From Panulirus ornatus (lineage: Eukaryota; Arthropoda; Malacostraca; Decapoda; Palinuridae): a DNA stretch of 64,000 nt. Below the pieces are notes generated by a model. The model saw only the letters and a list, made by a program, of their open reading frames with translations. It searched no databases and had not been told where the DNA came from. Position numbers and translations under genes: made by a program. This document shows positions 11,801-26,600 of this stretch, piece after piece. Position 1 is the first letter of the stretch, and every line of letters starts with the position of its first letter. The stretch is taken from contig NC_092257.1 in the NCBI RefSeq assembly GCF_036320965.1, positions 21,574,913 through 21,638,912 of the forward strand, read 5' to 3'.

Positions 11801-14800
11801 AGATTTGTAAAATGATAAGTTTATGAACGCTCGTTGTATGTTTTGGACAATCACATGTTTACCAAATGGCGTCCTAGCTTCGTCTCTTCGATGTATATCA
11901 ATTGACTGTTATATTCCTCTCTTGTGTCTCCCCTGATGATGTGATTATTACACGAAAGTGCACTTGGGAACTTTTCGTGTTTCATTTTCCTCGTGGACTC
12001 ATAGGAATGTATATGTCTGTGTATGCATATATATGTATACATTGAGATGTATAGGTATGTATATTTTCGTGTGTGGATGTGTATGTATATACATGTGTAT
12101 GGGGGTGGGTTGGGCCATTCTTTCATCTGTTTCCTTGCGCTACCTCACTAACACGGGAGACAGCGACAAAGCAAAATGAATAAATAAAAGAATGTATGAT
12201 TCATGGTGAGGTGCCTGAGGATTAGAGGAATGCTTGCATAGTGCCATTGTACAAAGGCAAAGGGGATAAGAGTGAGTGCTCAAATTACAGAGGTATAAGT
12301 TTGTTGAGTATTCCTGGTAAATTATATGGGAGGGTATTGATTGAGAGGGTGAAGGCATGTACAGAGCATCAGATTGTGGAAGAGCAGTGTGGTTTCAGAA
12401 GTGGTAGAGGATGTGTGGATCAGGTGTTTGCTTTGAAGAATGTATGTGAGAAATACTTAGGAAATCAAATGGATTTGTATGTAGCATTTATGGATCTGGA
12501 GAAGGCATATGATAGAGTTGATAGAGATGCTCTGTGGAAGGTATTAAGAATATATGGTGTGGGAACGAAGTTGTTAGAAGCAGTGAAAAGTTTTTATCGA
12601 GGATGTAAAACATGTGTACGTGTGGGAAGAGAGGAAAGTGATTAGTTCTCAGGGAATATAGGTTTGTGGCAGGGGTGTGTGATGTCTCCATGGTTGTTTA
12701 ATTTGTTTATGGATGGGGTTGTTAGGGAGGTGAATGCACGAGTTTTGGAAAGAGTGGCAAGTTTGCAGTCTGTTGTGGATGAGAGAGCTTGGGAAGTGAG
12801 TCAGTTGTTGTTTGCTGATGATAGAGCACTGGTGGCTGATTCATGTGAGAAACTGCAGAAGCTGGTGACTGAGTTTGGTAAAGTGCGTGAAAGAAGAAAG
12901 TTAAGAGTAAATGTGAATAAGTGCAAGGTTATTAGGTACAGTAGGGTTGAGGGTCAAGTCAATTGGGAGGTAAGTTTGAATGGAGAAAAATTGGAGGAAG
13001 TAAAGTGTTTCAGATATCTGGGAGTGGATCTGGCAGCGGATGGAACCATGGAAGTGTAAGTGAATCATCGGGTGGGGGAGGGGGCGAAAATTCTGGAAGC
13101 CTTGAAGAATGTTTGGAAGTCGAGAACATTATCTCCAAAAGCAAAAATGGGTATGTTTGAAGGAATAGTGGTTCCAGCAATGTTGTATGGTTGCGAGGTG
13201 TGGGCTATGGATAGAGTTGTGTGCAGGAGGGTGGATGTGCTGGAAATGAGATGTTTGAGGACAGTATGTGGTGTGAGGTGGTTTGATCGAGTAAGTAATG
13301 TAAGGGTAAGAGAGATGTGTGGAAATAAAAAGTGTGGTTGAGAGAGCAGAAGAGGGTGTTTTGTAATGGTTTGGTCACATGGAGAGAATGAGTGAGGAAA
13401 GATTGACCGAGAGGATATATGTGTTAGAGGTGGAGGGAACGAGGAGAAGTGGGAGACCAAATTGGAGGTGGAAAGATGGAGTGAAAAAGATTTTGAGTGA
13501 TCAGGGCCTGAACATGCAGGAGGGTGAAAGGCGTGCAAGGAATAGACTGAATTAGAACGATGTGGTATACCGGGGTCAACATGCTGTCAATGGATTGAAC
13601 CAGGGCATGTGAAGTGTTTGGGGTAAACCATGGAAAGTTGTGTGGGGCCTGGATGTGGAAAGGGAGCTGTGGTTTCGGTGCATTATTACATGACAGCTGG
13701 AGACTGTGTGTGAACGAATGGGGCCTTTGTTGTCTTTTCCTAGCGCTACCTCGCACACATGAGGGGGGAGGGGGTTGTTATTCCATGTGTGGAGAGGTGG
13801 CGATGGGAATAAATAAAGGCAGACAGTATGAATTATGTACATGTGTATATATGTATATGTCTGTGTGTGCATATATATGTATATATTGAGATGTATAGGT
13901 GTGTATATTTGCGTGTGTGGACGTGTATGTATATACATGTGTATGTGGGTGGGTTGGGCCATTCTTTCGTCTGTTTCCTTGCGCTACCTTGCTAATGTGG
14001 GAGACAGCGATAAAGCAAAGTGAATAGATAAATAAATAAAACACATCATAATCAGAGAATTTGCACGTCTGTCTTCTAAAATTTTACAGTTGATTAAGTT
14101 CATATTTTGTACTTTTTTTGCTCATTTTTGTAGCAAGAGGTTGAGAAGCTAAGCTATAGTCTACATGATATATGTTTATCTATGTAGAAAGAAGTCCTTG
14201 CTTCAAAATTGGTTTTTTCTCTGAATTTCTACATTGATAAGATTCATGTGATTACAGTAGGTACTGCTCTGTTTGCTTTGATACATCATTAAGATTATTT
14301 TTAATGTTAAATTCTTCATTACAGAGAAAGTAGATTTAGAAAGAATTGATCACTGTTATGTATTCCAGTATGATAGCTACCCTCAGGATGATCCAGAGAA
14401 TTACCACTACACTGTCCGTGGGGAAGGAGAATTCGGAGATCGTACCCACTACCAAGCTTATACCATTCCTGAGGAAGTGAAGAAGTATATCATATATTTC
14501 AGGGATGCCATCCGAGATGGGAATGTCTATGATATTCCTTCATTGTATGTGGAGTAAGTATTTTTCTCGCCCAGTTTCTCTTTTTGTGATTACTTGCTCC
14601 TTCACATTCTTTTTGACAACCTCGTCATCACTTTGTAGTAGTTTTATCATGTCACTTGGACAAAGCACGTTTGCTTGACTTATAATTAGTAGATTATACG
14701 CATAGAATATTTGATTATATGGGCTATGGATAGGGTTGTGCGCGGGAGGGTGGATGTGCTGGAGGTGAGATGTTTGAGGACAGTGTGTGGTGTGAGGTGG

Positions 14801-17800
14801 TTTGATCGAGTAAGTAATGTAAGGGTAAGAGAGATGTGTGGAAATAAGAAGAGCGTGGTTGAGAGAGCAGAAGGGGGTGTTTTGAGGTGGTTTGGGCACA
14901 TGGAGGGAAAGAGTGAGGAAAGATTGACCAAGAGGATATATGTGTCAGAGGTGGAGGGAACAAGGAGAAGTGGGAGACCAAATTGGAGGTGGGGGGATGG
15001 AGTGAAGGGGATTTTGAGTGATCAGGGCCTAAACATGCAGGGGGGTGAAAGGCGGGCAAGGAATAGAGTGAATTGGATCGATGTGGTATACCGGGGTTGA
15101 CGTGCTGTCAGTGGATGGAATCAGGGCATGTGAAGCGTCTGGGGTAAACCATGGAAAGTTGTGTGGGGCCTGGATGTGGAAAGGGAGCTGTGGTTTCGGG
15201 CATTATTGCATGACAGCTGGAGACTGAGTGTGAATGAATGGGGCCTTTGTTATCCTTTCCTAGCGCTACCTCGCACACATGAGGGGGGAGAGGGATGGTA
15301 TTCCATGTGTGGCGAGGTGGCGATGGGAATGAATAAAGGCAGGCAGTGTGAATTGTGTGCATGGGTATATATGTATGTGTCTGTGTGTGTATATATATGT
15401 GTACATTGAGATGTATGGGTGCGTATGTTTGCGTGTGTGGACGTGTGTGTATATACATGTGTATGGGGGTGGGTTGGGCCATTTCTTTCTTCTGTTTCCT
15501 TGCGCTACCTCGCAAATGCGGGAGACAGCGACAAAGAAAAATAAATAAAAATAAAAATAAATGATTTGATTTTTCTTCTTCAAAGGATATAGTTAAAGTC
15601 AGGCCTTGGATGAGTAGAAATGATAAAAGAATTTGAGAGATAGGAAGAGAATAGATATCTGAGAGATAGGAAAAGAATAGAATGATTATGCGATTTCCTT
15701 CAGGAGAGAAACATTATTGGATTTAGAGGGAAAGAAACAGGCATTGCAATGGTCCACATTTGAATTGCTGATGGCCGAACAATATTTATCAAACAAAATG
15801 GCTTGCTGAGTACCGTGTGGCATAGTTATAGTTAATGGTAGACACATTAGCAGTCAGCTGTATGGATCAGGAATCAGAATACAGTCATACCTGTATCATA
15901 GAAGAGAAACATCATACTGTGTCAAGAAAGGCATTTCTTTTTTAAATCTGGGCATGATAAAAGTAACAGTATCTGTAAAAATGTAAATAGTGGTTTTGAA
16001 TTTCTTATATATAGGATTACTTTATTTGTAGCATACCACTGGTGAATACTTTGAGCTTGAATAAGGGAGTTTTATAGATGATAGACATTTATAGAAATAT
16101 TGATAGTTTGCCAATGTTGTGAATATTCATAAGATGGGGACAGAAATCTCGTGATGTTTAGTGTCATAGAATTTCATTTCAGTGGTTTTCATTGTAAATC
16201 CAGGATTAGGACTGGTGGACCAAATAACATATCAAGTATTGCTTTTAAGATTTACATATTTCATACTCTTCGCCATTTCCCGCGTTATCAAGGTAGCGTA
16301 AAGAACAGAGGACTGGGCCTTTGAGGGAATATCCTCACGTGGCCCCCTTCTCTGTTCCTTCTTTTGGAAAATTAAAAAAAAAAAACGAGGGGAGGATTTC
16401 CAGCCCCCCACTCCCTTCCCTTTTAGTCGCCTTCAACGACACGCAGAGAATACGTGGGAAGTATTCTTTCTCTCCTATCCCCAGAATATCAGATCAGGGA
16501 GATCTTAAATCTGTATAGTATGGACTTACAATCATGAATACAGATAATTATTCACATAATCTGAAAAGTAGAGGAGAAAATGAGCGGTAGAGATGGAAGT
16601 GCTATCTTGTACATAAACAGAAGCACTTGTAGGAAGGTTAACCTAATTCCCCGGCTGGAAAATGTTAAATGTGTTCTCAACAAATTTGATAAATTGTTTC
16701 TCATATAGTTGTATTTTCTTTAAACTTCTCTTCACAAAGTTCCTACCTAATTCTTGAACTGATAATTATTTAGATATTCACAAAAATTATAGAGAAAGTG
16801 GATGGAAGATGAAAGAGCTTGCAAATCTGTAGAAATAAACACATAGAAGCCAGATGGAAAATGATGAAATTTGATTGTATATATATATATTCTTTCTACA
16901 TAGATTGAGGATTATCCTTATATTCAGGAAAATAAGGAGAAAATGGTTGGTATAGATAGAAGTGCTCCCAAGAATATGAATGCTGATAGTTGCCTTTAGT
17001 TTTAAACACTCACCTTATACTCTGCGAGAGATGTTGTAATTTGTATTTTTCATACATATTTTTCTAAACATCTCCTTTAGGGTCTTTATTAATGCATGAA
17101 CTGATTATTATTATATAGTTACTAAAATGATTAAGTGGGTGGTGATGCAAGAGCATCTTCTACCCAGTTTTCTATAGTAGGTTCTTAATTCCCACATGGA
17201 CCAGTGATTATAATTATATTCAGAAAAATCTTGGAGAAAGTAGAGGATGGAAATGGAATTGCTATTTAATGCAGGAGTGCTAGCAATCACGTTCAAAACA
17301 TTCAGTTTGTTCATGTTGAATGGAATGATATTCTTTGTGTATCTTTTCTACATAGTTCTCTTCAGTAGGTTTATCCTTCATAAATACACTTATAATCATT
17401 TAGATAATGACGGAAATAATGGAGAAAATGGTTGGTAGATGGAAGAACTTCTTAGCTGGGGAAACAAGCTTATAGAATCTTGTTATGCGAAGGTAAATTG
17501 TATTTCATGCATATTTTTTCTAACAGTTGTCCTCAGCAGGTTCTTACTTAACTTATGAACTAAAGAATATATATTTACTCAATACATTACATGAGAATAT
17601 GGATGATAGATATGGAAGTGCTATCTAGCACATGAATGCTATTGATTGTCTCCTGTTAAAAACATTCAGGTAATACCTTGTAAATGATGTAATAAATTAT
17701 ATTTTTCATATATGTTTTTCAGCACAGCTCTCTTCAGTATGTTCTCACCTATTGTATGACCTAATGATTATTTAGATATTCACCAAAATGATGGAGAAAA

Positions 17801-20665
17801 TGAGTAGTTTATAGGAGAGCTAGCCAGCCCAGGGAAGCAAAATTTAGGAGGCACTATCAGAACCTTCTGGTGGCGAGTGAGAGGAAGGTGTGGTCATAGC
17901 CACCAAATGTGAGTGCACCCAGCCATCTCACAACCATGAGCTTTACTTTTGATTCTTAAAGTTGTAGGGTGTGATTAAGATGGATGCAATTTACGGAAAC
18001 AAACTATAAAATTGTGAATGTCTGCAACACTGGTATTATAGAAAGTAACTATGTAAATGTTTTTGCTAAAACTGTTCAAGATTTTAATTATTTTAATTAT
18101 TTGGGGATAGGGGAGAAAGAATACTTCCCACGTATTCCCTGCGTGTCGTAGAAGGCGACTAAAAGGGGAGGGAGCGGGGGGCTGGAAATCCTCCCCTCTC
18201 GTTTTTTTTTTAATTTTCCAAAAGAAGGAACAGAGAATTGGGCCAGGTGAGGGTATTCCCTCAAGGCCCAGTCCTCTGTTCTTAACGCTACCTCGCTAAT
18301 GCGGGAAATGGCGAATAGTTTGAAAGAAAAAAGAAAGAAGACAAAACATAGATTTATACATTAGGCAAAAGTATTTGTTTGTGCTGAAACAGTTCAAGAT
18401 TTTGATTATTTGTTTATGCAAAACAAAGATTTTCATGTTAGGCAAAAGTGTTTATCTTCTATAGAAAATTATTCATTTTAGCTTTAACCGCTTGACGGAG
18501 GAGTACTACAAGACACAGTCCTGGCCAGATGTAGAGGATTTGTATGGCAACGAGCTGGTAGAACAAGAAGGTCGGATTGACATCTTTCTTATACTCTATC
18601 GAGAGTTGTATTATCGACACATATATGCAAGGGTACAAGGTGGACCCACTATACCTCAGCGTTTTGAGTCATACTACAACTACTGCAACCTCTTCAACTA
18701 TATTCTCAGTAAGTTTTTCTTAGGCTGGTATATACTTTTTTGGAATACCAGCCCGACATACCCAAGCCCTTTTAATAAGTACAGTACATGAACTTTTTAA
18801 TCATGATTATCTGACACTAAACTCACTAAGATTGAATTTATTTTAGCATTCCTCGATATTATCTTTGAAAAGCCATCAAAGATTAAGAATGCTTATCAGC
18901 TTTATTAGACCATTGTGTTTTTCTTGAATGCAGATTTATTATGTTATTTATTACACTTTGTCGCTCTCTCCCTGCGTTAGGGAGGTAGTGCAAGGAAACA
19001 GACAAAAGAATGGCCCAACCCACCCACATACACATGTATATACATACATGTCCACACACGCACATATGCATACCCATAAATCTCAATGTATACATATATA
19101 TGCACACACAGACATATACATATATACACATGTACATAATACATACTGTCTGCCCTTATTCCCATCGCCACCCTGCCACACACGAAATGACAACCCCCTC
19201 CCCCACATGTGCGCAAGGTAGCGCTAGGAAAAGACAACAAAGGCCACATGCACCAAAACCACAGCTCCCTTTCCACATCCAGGCCCCACAAAACTTTCCA
19301 TGGTTTACCTCAAACACTTCACATGCCCTGGTTCTATCCATTGACAGCATGTCGACCCTGGTATACCACATCGTTCCAATTCACTCTATAACTTGCATGC
19401 CTTTCACCCTCCTGCATGTTCAGGCCCCAATCACTCAAAATCTTTTTCACTCCATCTTTCCACCTGCAATTTGGTCTCCCACTTCTCCTCGTTCCCTCCA
19501 CCTCTGACACATATACCCTCTTTGTCAATCTTTCCTCTCTCATTCTCTCCATGTGAGCAAACCATTTCAAAACACCATCTTCTGCTCTCTCAATCACTCT
19601 CTTTATATTACCACATGTCTGTCGTACCCTTTCATTACTTACTTGATCAAACCACCTCACACCACATATTGTCTCCAAACATGTCATTTTCAGCACATCC
19701 ACCCTCCTCTGCACTACTCTATCTATAGCCCATGCCTCGCAACCGTATAACATTGTTGGAACTACTATTCACCCAAACATACCCATTTTTGCTTTCCAAA
19801 ATAACATTCTCAACTTCCACACATTTTTCAACGCTCCCAGAACTTTCACCCCCTCTCCCACCCTATGATTCACTTCCACTTCCATGGTTCCATCTGCTGC
19901 TGCTCCCAGATATCTAAAACAATTCACTTCCTCCAATTTTTCTCCATTCAAACTTATCTTCCAATAGACTTGTCCCTCAACCCTACTGTATCTAATAACC
20001 TTGCTCTTATTCACATTTACTCCCAGCTCTCTTCTATCACACACTTTACCAAACTCATTCACCAACTTCTGCATTTTCTCACCTGAATCAGCCACCAGCG
20101 CTGTATCATCAGCAAACAACTGACCCACTTCCCAAGCTCTCTCATCCGCAACAGACTGCATACTTGCCCCTCTTTCCAAAACTCTTGCATTCACCTCCCT
20201 AACAACCCCATCCATAAACAAATTAAAAACCATGGAGACATCACACACCCTTGCTGCAAACCCAACATTCACCGAGATCCAATCACTTTCCTCTCTTCCT
20301 ACACATACACATACCTTACATCCTTGATAAAAACTTTTCACTGCTTCTAACAACTTGCCTCCCACACCATATATTCTTAATACCTTTCACAGAGCATCTC
20401 TATCAACTCTATCATATACCTTTTCCAAATCCATAAATGCTACATACAAATCCATTTGCTTTTCTAAGTATTTCTCTCAAACATTCTTCAAAGCAAACAC
20501 CTGATCCACACATACTCTACCACTTCTGAAGCCTTACTGCTCTTCCCCATTAATATGTAATGAAGTTAGTGGTGTGATTGTTACTTTTGTTAAATGAATA
20601 ATAAGATGGTTGATTGTAAAGATATATGGGTAAATGCTGATGTGTTCATTTTGTTTGTGTATATC

Positions 20666-20696
<31 letters not shown>

Positions 20697-23600
20697 GTCA
20701 CTGTCTCCCACAGTTGCGAGGTAGCGCAAGGAAACAGACGAAAGAAATGGCCTAACCCACCCCCATACACATGTATATACATACGTCCACACACGCAAAT
20801 ATACATACCTACACAGCTTTCCATGGTTTACCCCAGACGCTTCACATGCCCTGATTCAATCCACTGACAGCACGTCAACCCCGATATACCACATCAATCC
20901 AATTCACTCTATTCCTTGACCTCCTTTCACCCTCCTGCATGTTCAGGCCCCGATCACACAAAATCTTTTTCACTCCATCTTTCCACCTCCAATTTGGTCT
21001 CCCACTTCTCGTTCCCTCCACCTCCGACACATATATCCTCTTGGTCAATCTTTCCTCACTCATTCTCTCCATGTGCCCAAACCATTTCAAAACACCCTCT
21101 TCTGCTTTCTCAACCACGCTCTTTTTATTTGCACACATCTCTCTTACCCTTACGTTACTTACTCGATCAAACCACCTCACACCACACATTGTCCTCAAAC
21201 ATCTCATTTCCAGCACATCATTCCTCCTGCGCACAACTCTATCCATAGCCCACACCTTGCAACCATACAACATTGTTGGAATCACTATTCCTTCAAACAT
21301 ACCCATTTTTGCTTTCCGAGATAATGTTCTCGACTTCCACACATTCTTCAAGGCTCCCAGGATTTTCGCCCCCTCCCCCACCCTATGATCTACTTCCGCT
21401 TCCATGGTTCCATCCGCTGCCAGATCCACTCCCAGATATCTAAAACACTTTACTTCCTCCAGTTTTTCTCCATTCAAACTTACGTCCCAATTGACTTGAC
21501 CCTCAACCCTACTGTACCTAATAACCTTGCTCTTATTCACATTTACTCTTAACTTTCTTCTTTCACACACTTTACCAAACTCAGTCACCAGCTTCTGCAG
21601 TTTCTCACATGAATCAGCCACCAGCGCTGTATCATCAGCGAACAACAACTGACTCACTTCCCAAGCTCTCTCATCCCCAACAGACTTCATACTTGCCCCT
21701 CTTTCCAAAACTCTTGCATTCACCTCCCTAACAACCCCATCCATAAACAAATTAAACAACCATGGAGACATCACACACCCCTGCCGCAAACCTACATTCA
21801 CTGAGAACCAATCACTTTCCTCTCTTCCTACACGTACACATGCCTTACATCCTCGATGAAAACTTTTCACTGCTTCTAACAACTTGCCTCCCACACCATA
21901 TATTCTTAATACCTTCCACAGAGCATCTCTATCAACTCTATCATATGCCTTCTCCAGATCCATAAATGCTACATACAAATCCATTTGCTTTTCTAAGTAT
22001 TTCTCACATACATTCTTCAAAGCAAACACCTGATCCACACATCCTCTACCACTTCTGAAACCACACTGCTCTTCCCCAATCTGATGCTCTGTACATGCCT
22101 TCACCCTCTCAATCAATACCCTCCCATATAATTTACCAGGAATACTCAACAAACTTATACCTCTGTAATTTGAGCACTCACTCTTATCCCCTTTGCCTTT
22201 GTACAATGGCACTATGCACGCATTCCGCCAATCCTCAGGCACCTCACCATGAGTCATACATACATTAAATAACCTTACCAACCAGTCAATAATACAGTCA
22301 CCCCCTTTTTTAATAAATTCCACTGCAATACCATCCAAACCTGCTGCCTTGCCGGCTTTCATCTTCCGCAAAGCTTTTACTACCTCTTCTCTGTTTACCA
22401 AATCATTTTCCCTAACCCTCTCACTTTGCACACCACCTCGACCAAAACACCCTATATCTGCCACTCTATCATCAGACACATGTAATTAACAAGTATAGTA
22501 ATTAACAAGGAATGTTTTACCTTGTTAACATAATCTTTTTTTTTTTTCATAGGTGCTGAGACACCTGTACCCATGGAACTGCCCAATCAGTGGCTGTGGG
22601 AGATCATTGATGAGTTCATTTACCAGTTTCAGTCATTCTCACAGTTTAGGTCCAAGCTTGCAAAAAAAAGTGATCCAGAGATAGAGTTACTGAAGGATTC
22701 CCCTAAGATATGGAATGTGCACTCAGTACTCAATGTCCTACACTGCTTAGTTGACAAGTCAAATATTAACAGGCAACTTGAGGTGAGGATTTTATGAATT
22801 AAAGATATTTATTTTGAATTTAAATGTTCATTGAAGAATGTTTGATTTTAGAATTGATGAACACCTAGTTAGGCTAAGCATTGTTTTTCAAAATGCTGCC
22901 TTCTGTTTTGTAACGAGAAAAGCGACTCATTGGTACTCAGGTAAAGGTGTTGAATCTTGAGCATTGGAGAAAGAATGTTAGGTGTGCTGCTGTGAATATA
23001 TAGTAAGTGTTTATGAGGAAGTTGAACAAAATCCTGTTTAGGTGTCGAAGAAGTTTCAGAGCTGGAGTGCTGTATGGTATATTAGGCCAGAAACAGAGGT
23101 GGACTTTGGCACAAGTCCTCTTAACCCTTATGTCATCAGCACAGAAGTTAGATCTATGTATAAATCAAAGCTTATAAGTTAAGGTTCAGTAACCAAATAG
23201 TAGCCAAATATTTGCAGAATTTGATTGTCATACGTTTTACAACTTTTTAAATAAAGATAGTTTTATAGCATGTGAAAAAGAAATCCACTGATGATTTTTT
23301 TCCCTCCATTATTACACATACAGGTATACACAAGTGGTGGAGACCCAGATAGTGTAGCTGGTGAGTTTGGTCGTCATCCACTATACAAGATGTTGGGCTA
23401 CTTCTCTCTTATTGGCCTTCTACGTCTCCATTCTCTCCTTGGTGACTACTATCAGGCAATTAAGGTAAGCCCAAGTTATACCTGTGGTTTCTGCTTAAGA
23501 TTGATGTACTGTACTTCAGTATAATTAGTTCATTGATGTTCTCAAGATGACAATGTAAGGGTTTACTGTACACTATGAGTATATGGCACAGTTCACTACA

Positions 23601-26600
23601 TCACATTCTTTGATAAATGGGTGCATCAGAGACGCATGCTTTGAGATTCAGTTGCAGAATTTCTGTTTTTTAAAAGAATTATTTTTAAACCACTTCAGTG
23701 CTTGTATTCCCCAGAGCTGATGGTTCATTTGCTATCTCAGAAAGAAATTCAGGAGATTGGTATCTACATTTAAACTTGAAAAGTTTTTAGGAGATGGTGC
23801 CTCTCTTAAAGAGAAAAAAAGGTGATGGCAGCTGCCTGTATCCCATTCTGTGTGAGGAACAGTGTTAATTTCTGAAAGTAGTGAAGTGTTCGCTAAGTAG
23901 GATTACTTTTCATCTTAGGAGCTCATTGGTTGAGAGTTTGGTAAATATTTTGACCAGGTTTTAATTTTCGTTCAGAAGGACTTAATTAAGTGCTGATAGT
24001 TCTTTCACTGGTGTTTGCTGATAGATAGATAGTTAGATAGATGGATAGTATTTCATTAAATGTAACATTTGCATTTACAAATATGAAAACAAATGCAACT
24101 GGGTTCTTAACTTTAAAACCAGCATTTACCATACCCTCACAAAGAAATTCAGGAAATTGCTTAATATTAGGAGTGGATGAATAGAAAATCAGTCCTTTGT
24201 CATAGGAGTTTGCTTAGGGATGAAATTTTGCTAAAGAGGAAGACAAGGCAATTAGCAGTATGTTGTTTTACAAAAAAACATTTTCAGTGCATTACACATG
24301 ACAGCTAGAGACTGAGTGTGAACGAATGTGGCCTATGTTGTCTTTTCCTAGCACTACCTCCCGTGCGTGCGCAGGGGAGGGGGGTGCTATTTCATGTGTG
24401 GCGGGGTGGCAGCGGGAATAGATGAAGGCAACAAGTATGAATATGTATATATGTATATGTCTGTGTATGTCTATGTATGTATACATTGAAATGTATAGGT
24501 ATGTATATGTGCATGTGTGAGCGTTTATATATATACAAGTGCATGTGGGTGGGTTGGGCCATTCTTTCATCTGTTTCCTTGTGCTGCCTCACTAACACGG
24601 GAGACAGCAACTAAGTATAATCCTGGGAAATTATATGGGAGGGTATTGATTGAGAGGGTGAAGGCATTTACTAAGCATCAGACTGGGGAAGGGCAGTGTG
24701 GTTTCAGAACTGGTAGAGGATGTGTGGATCAGGTGTTTGCTTTGAAAAATGTATGTGAGAAATACTTAGAAAAGCAAATGGATTTGTATGTAGCATTTAT
24801 GGATCTGGAGAAGGCACATGATAGAGTTGATAGAAATGCTCTGTGGAAGGTATTAAGAATATATGGTGTGGGAGGCAAGTTGTTAGATGCAGTGAAAAGT
24901 TTTTATCGAGGATATAAGGCATGTGTACATGTAGGAAGAGAGGAAAGTGATTGGTTCTCAGTAAATGTTGGTTTGCGGCTGGGGTGTGTGATGTCTCCAT
25001 GGTTGTTTAATTTGTTTATGGATGGGGTTGTTAGGAAGGTGAATGCAAGAGTTTTGGAAAGAGGGGCAAGTATGCAGTTTGTTGTGGATGAGAGAGCTTA
25101 GAAGTGAGTCAGTTGTTTGCTGATGATACAGTGCTGTTGGCTGATTCATGTGAGAAACTGCAGAAGCTGGTGACTGAGTTTGGTAAAGTGTGTGAAAGAA
25201 GAAAGCTGAGAGTAAATGTGTTGGTAAAGTGTGTGAAAGAAGAAAGCTGAGAGTAAATGTGAATAAGAGCAAGGTTATTAGGTACAGTAGGGTTGAGGGA
25301 CTAGTCAATTGGGAGGTAAGTTTGAATGTAGAAAAACTGGAGGAAGTTTACTGGAGGGAGTGGATTTGGCAGTTGATGAAACCATTGAAGCGGAAGTGAA
25401 TCATAGGGTGGGGAAGGGGGCGAAAGTTCTGGGAGCATTGAAGAATTTGTAGAAGTTGAGAACATTATCTCGGAAAGCAAAACTGGGTATGTTTGAAGGA
25501 ATAGTGGTTCCAACAATGTTATATGGTTGCGAGGCATGGGCTATAGATAGAGTTGTGCGGAGGAGGGTGGATGTGCTGGAAATGAGATGTTTGAGGACAA
25601 TATATGGTGTGAGGTGGTTTGATTGAGTAAGTAGTAGTAGGGTAAGAGAGATGTGTGGTAATAAAAAGAGTGTGGTTGAGAGTGCAGAAGAGGGTGTTTT
25701 GAAATGGTTTGGTCACATGGAGGGAATGAGTGAGAAAAGATTGACCAAGAGGATATATGTGTCAGAGGTGGAGGTAACGAGGAGAAGTGGGAGACCAAAT
25801 TGGAGGTGGTGAGATGAAGAGAAAAAGATTTTGAGTGATCAGGGCCTGAACATACAGGAGGGTGAAAGGCATGCAAGGAATAGAGTGAATTGGAACGATG
25901 TGGTATACTGGGGTGGACGTGCTGTCAATGGATTGAACCAGGGCGTGTGAAGCATCTGGAAAATTTTGTGGGGCCTGGATGTGGAAAGGGAGCTGTGGTT
26001 TCGGTGCATTATTACATGACAGCTAGAGACTGAGTGTGAACGAATGTGGCCTTTGTTGTCTTTTCCTAGCGCTACCTCGCGCACGTGGGGGGAGGGGGTT
26101 GTAATTTCATGTGTGGCAGGGTGGCGATGGGAATGAATAAAGGCAGACAGTATGAATTATGTACATGTGTATATATGTATATGTCTGTGTGTGTTTACGT
26201 TGTATACGTTGAGATGTATAGGTATGTATATATGCGTTTGTGGACGTTTATGTATATACATGTGTATGTGGGTGGGTTGGGCCATTCTTTCATCTGTTTC
26301 CTTGTGCTACCTCGCTAACGCGGGAGACAGCGACAAAGTAAAATAAATATAATAGATAAATGAATAATGAAATTTATGTTAAAATTTTATGTTTCAGGTT
26401 CTTGAGAACATTGAGCTGAACAAAAAGTCAATGTACTCGCGTGTGCCTGCCTGCCAAATCACAACATATTATTATGTTGGGTTTGCATACATGATGATGC
26501 GGCGCTATGCTGATGCTATTCGCACCTTCTCCAATATTTTGGTATACATTCAGCGTACAAAAGCCATGTTCCAGACCAGAAACTACCAGAATGACCAAAT

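Larger units (their letters stand above)
9999..12008. mobile_element. Penelope-like element 2, inverted structure with nested LINE
   Basis: The left part (9999 to about 10246) is the minus-oriented 3' terminus and 10939-11137 is a minus-oriented RT piece. From about 11138 to 12008 a plus-oriented C-terminal half follows. The element is flanked by an 11-bp direct repeat. The right end stops about 38 bp short of the full inverted terminus seen in element 1. An RTE-like fragment (10247-10938) replaces about 750 bp of the left half, so that second event involved a deletion. Confidence 0.8.
8586..12192 (+). mobile_element. RTE-like LINE (long 3' UTR), split by Penelope-like element 2
   Basis: 5'-truncated in RT. 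The frame is open from 8693 to 9619 with LFMDG and [11 protein letters not shown]. An upstream TGA (8657) and a one-base loss near 9570 break it. The 3' UTR is the long form: it has an internal CGCTACCTC module at about 9881 and stops at 9998. It resumes at 12009 after the Penelope insertion and ends in an A-rich tail. Confidence 0.8.

Noticed and set aside
14325..14368. An extended exon 2 starting after ACAG at 14324
   Set aside because: The added 44 nt is open but does not fit the phase-0 end of exon 1, and the peptide has no match in eIF3L as I recall it.
18103..18340. A tRNA-derived SINE head with pol III A and B boxes
   Set aside because: I see no convincing B box; the resemblance to the LINE ends explains the element better.
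20660..22495. A target-site duplication (ATGTA) around the LINE at 20671-22483
   Set aside because: Only about 5 bp and partly shared with the element end, so it could be chance.
24020..24050. A (GATA)n tract as a regulatory site
   Set aside because: A short imperfect microsatellite, with nothing to suggest function.
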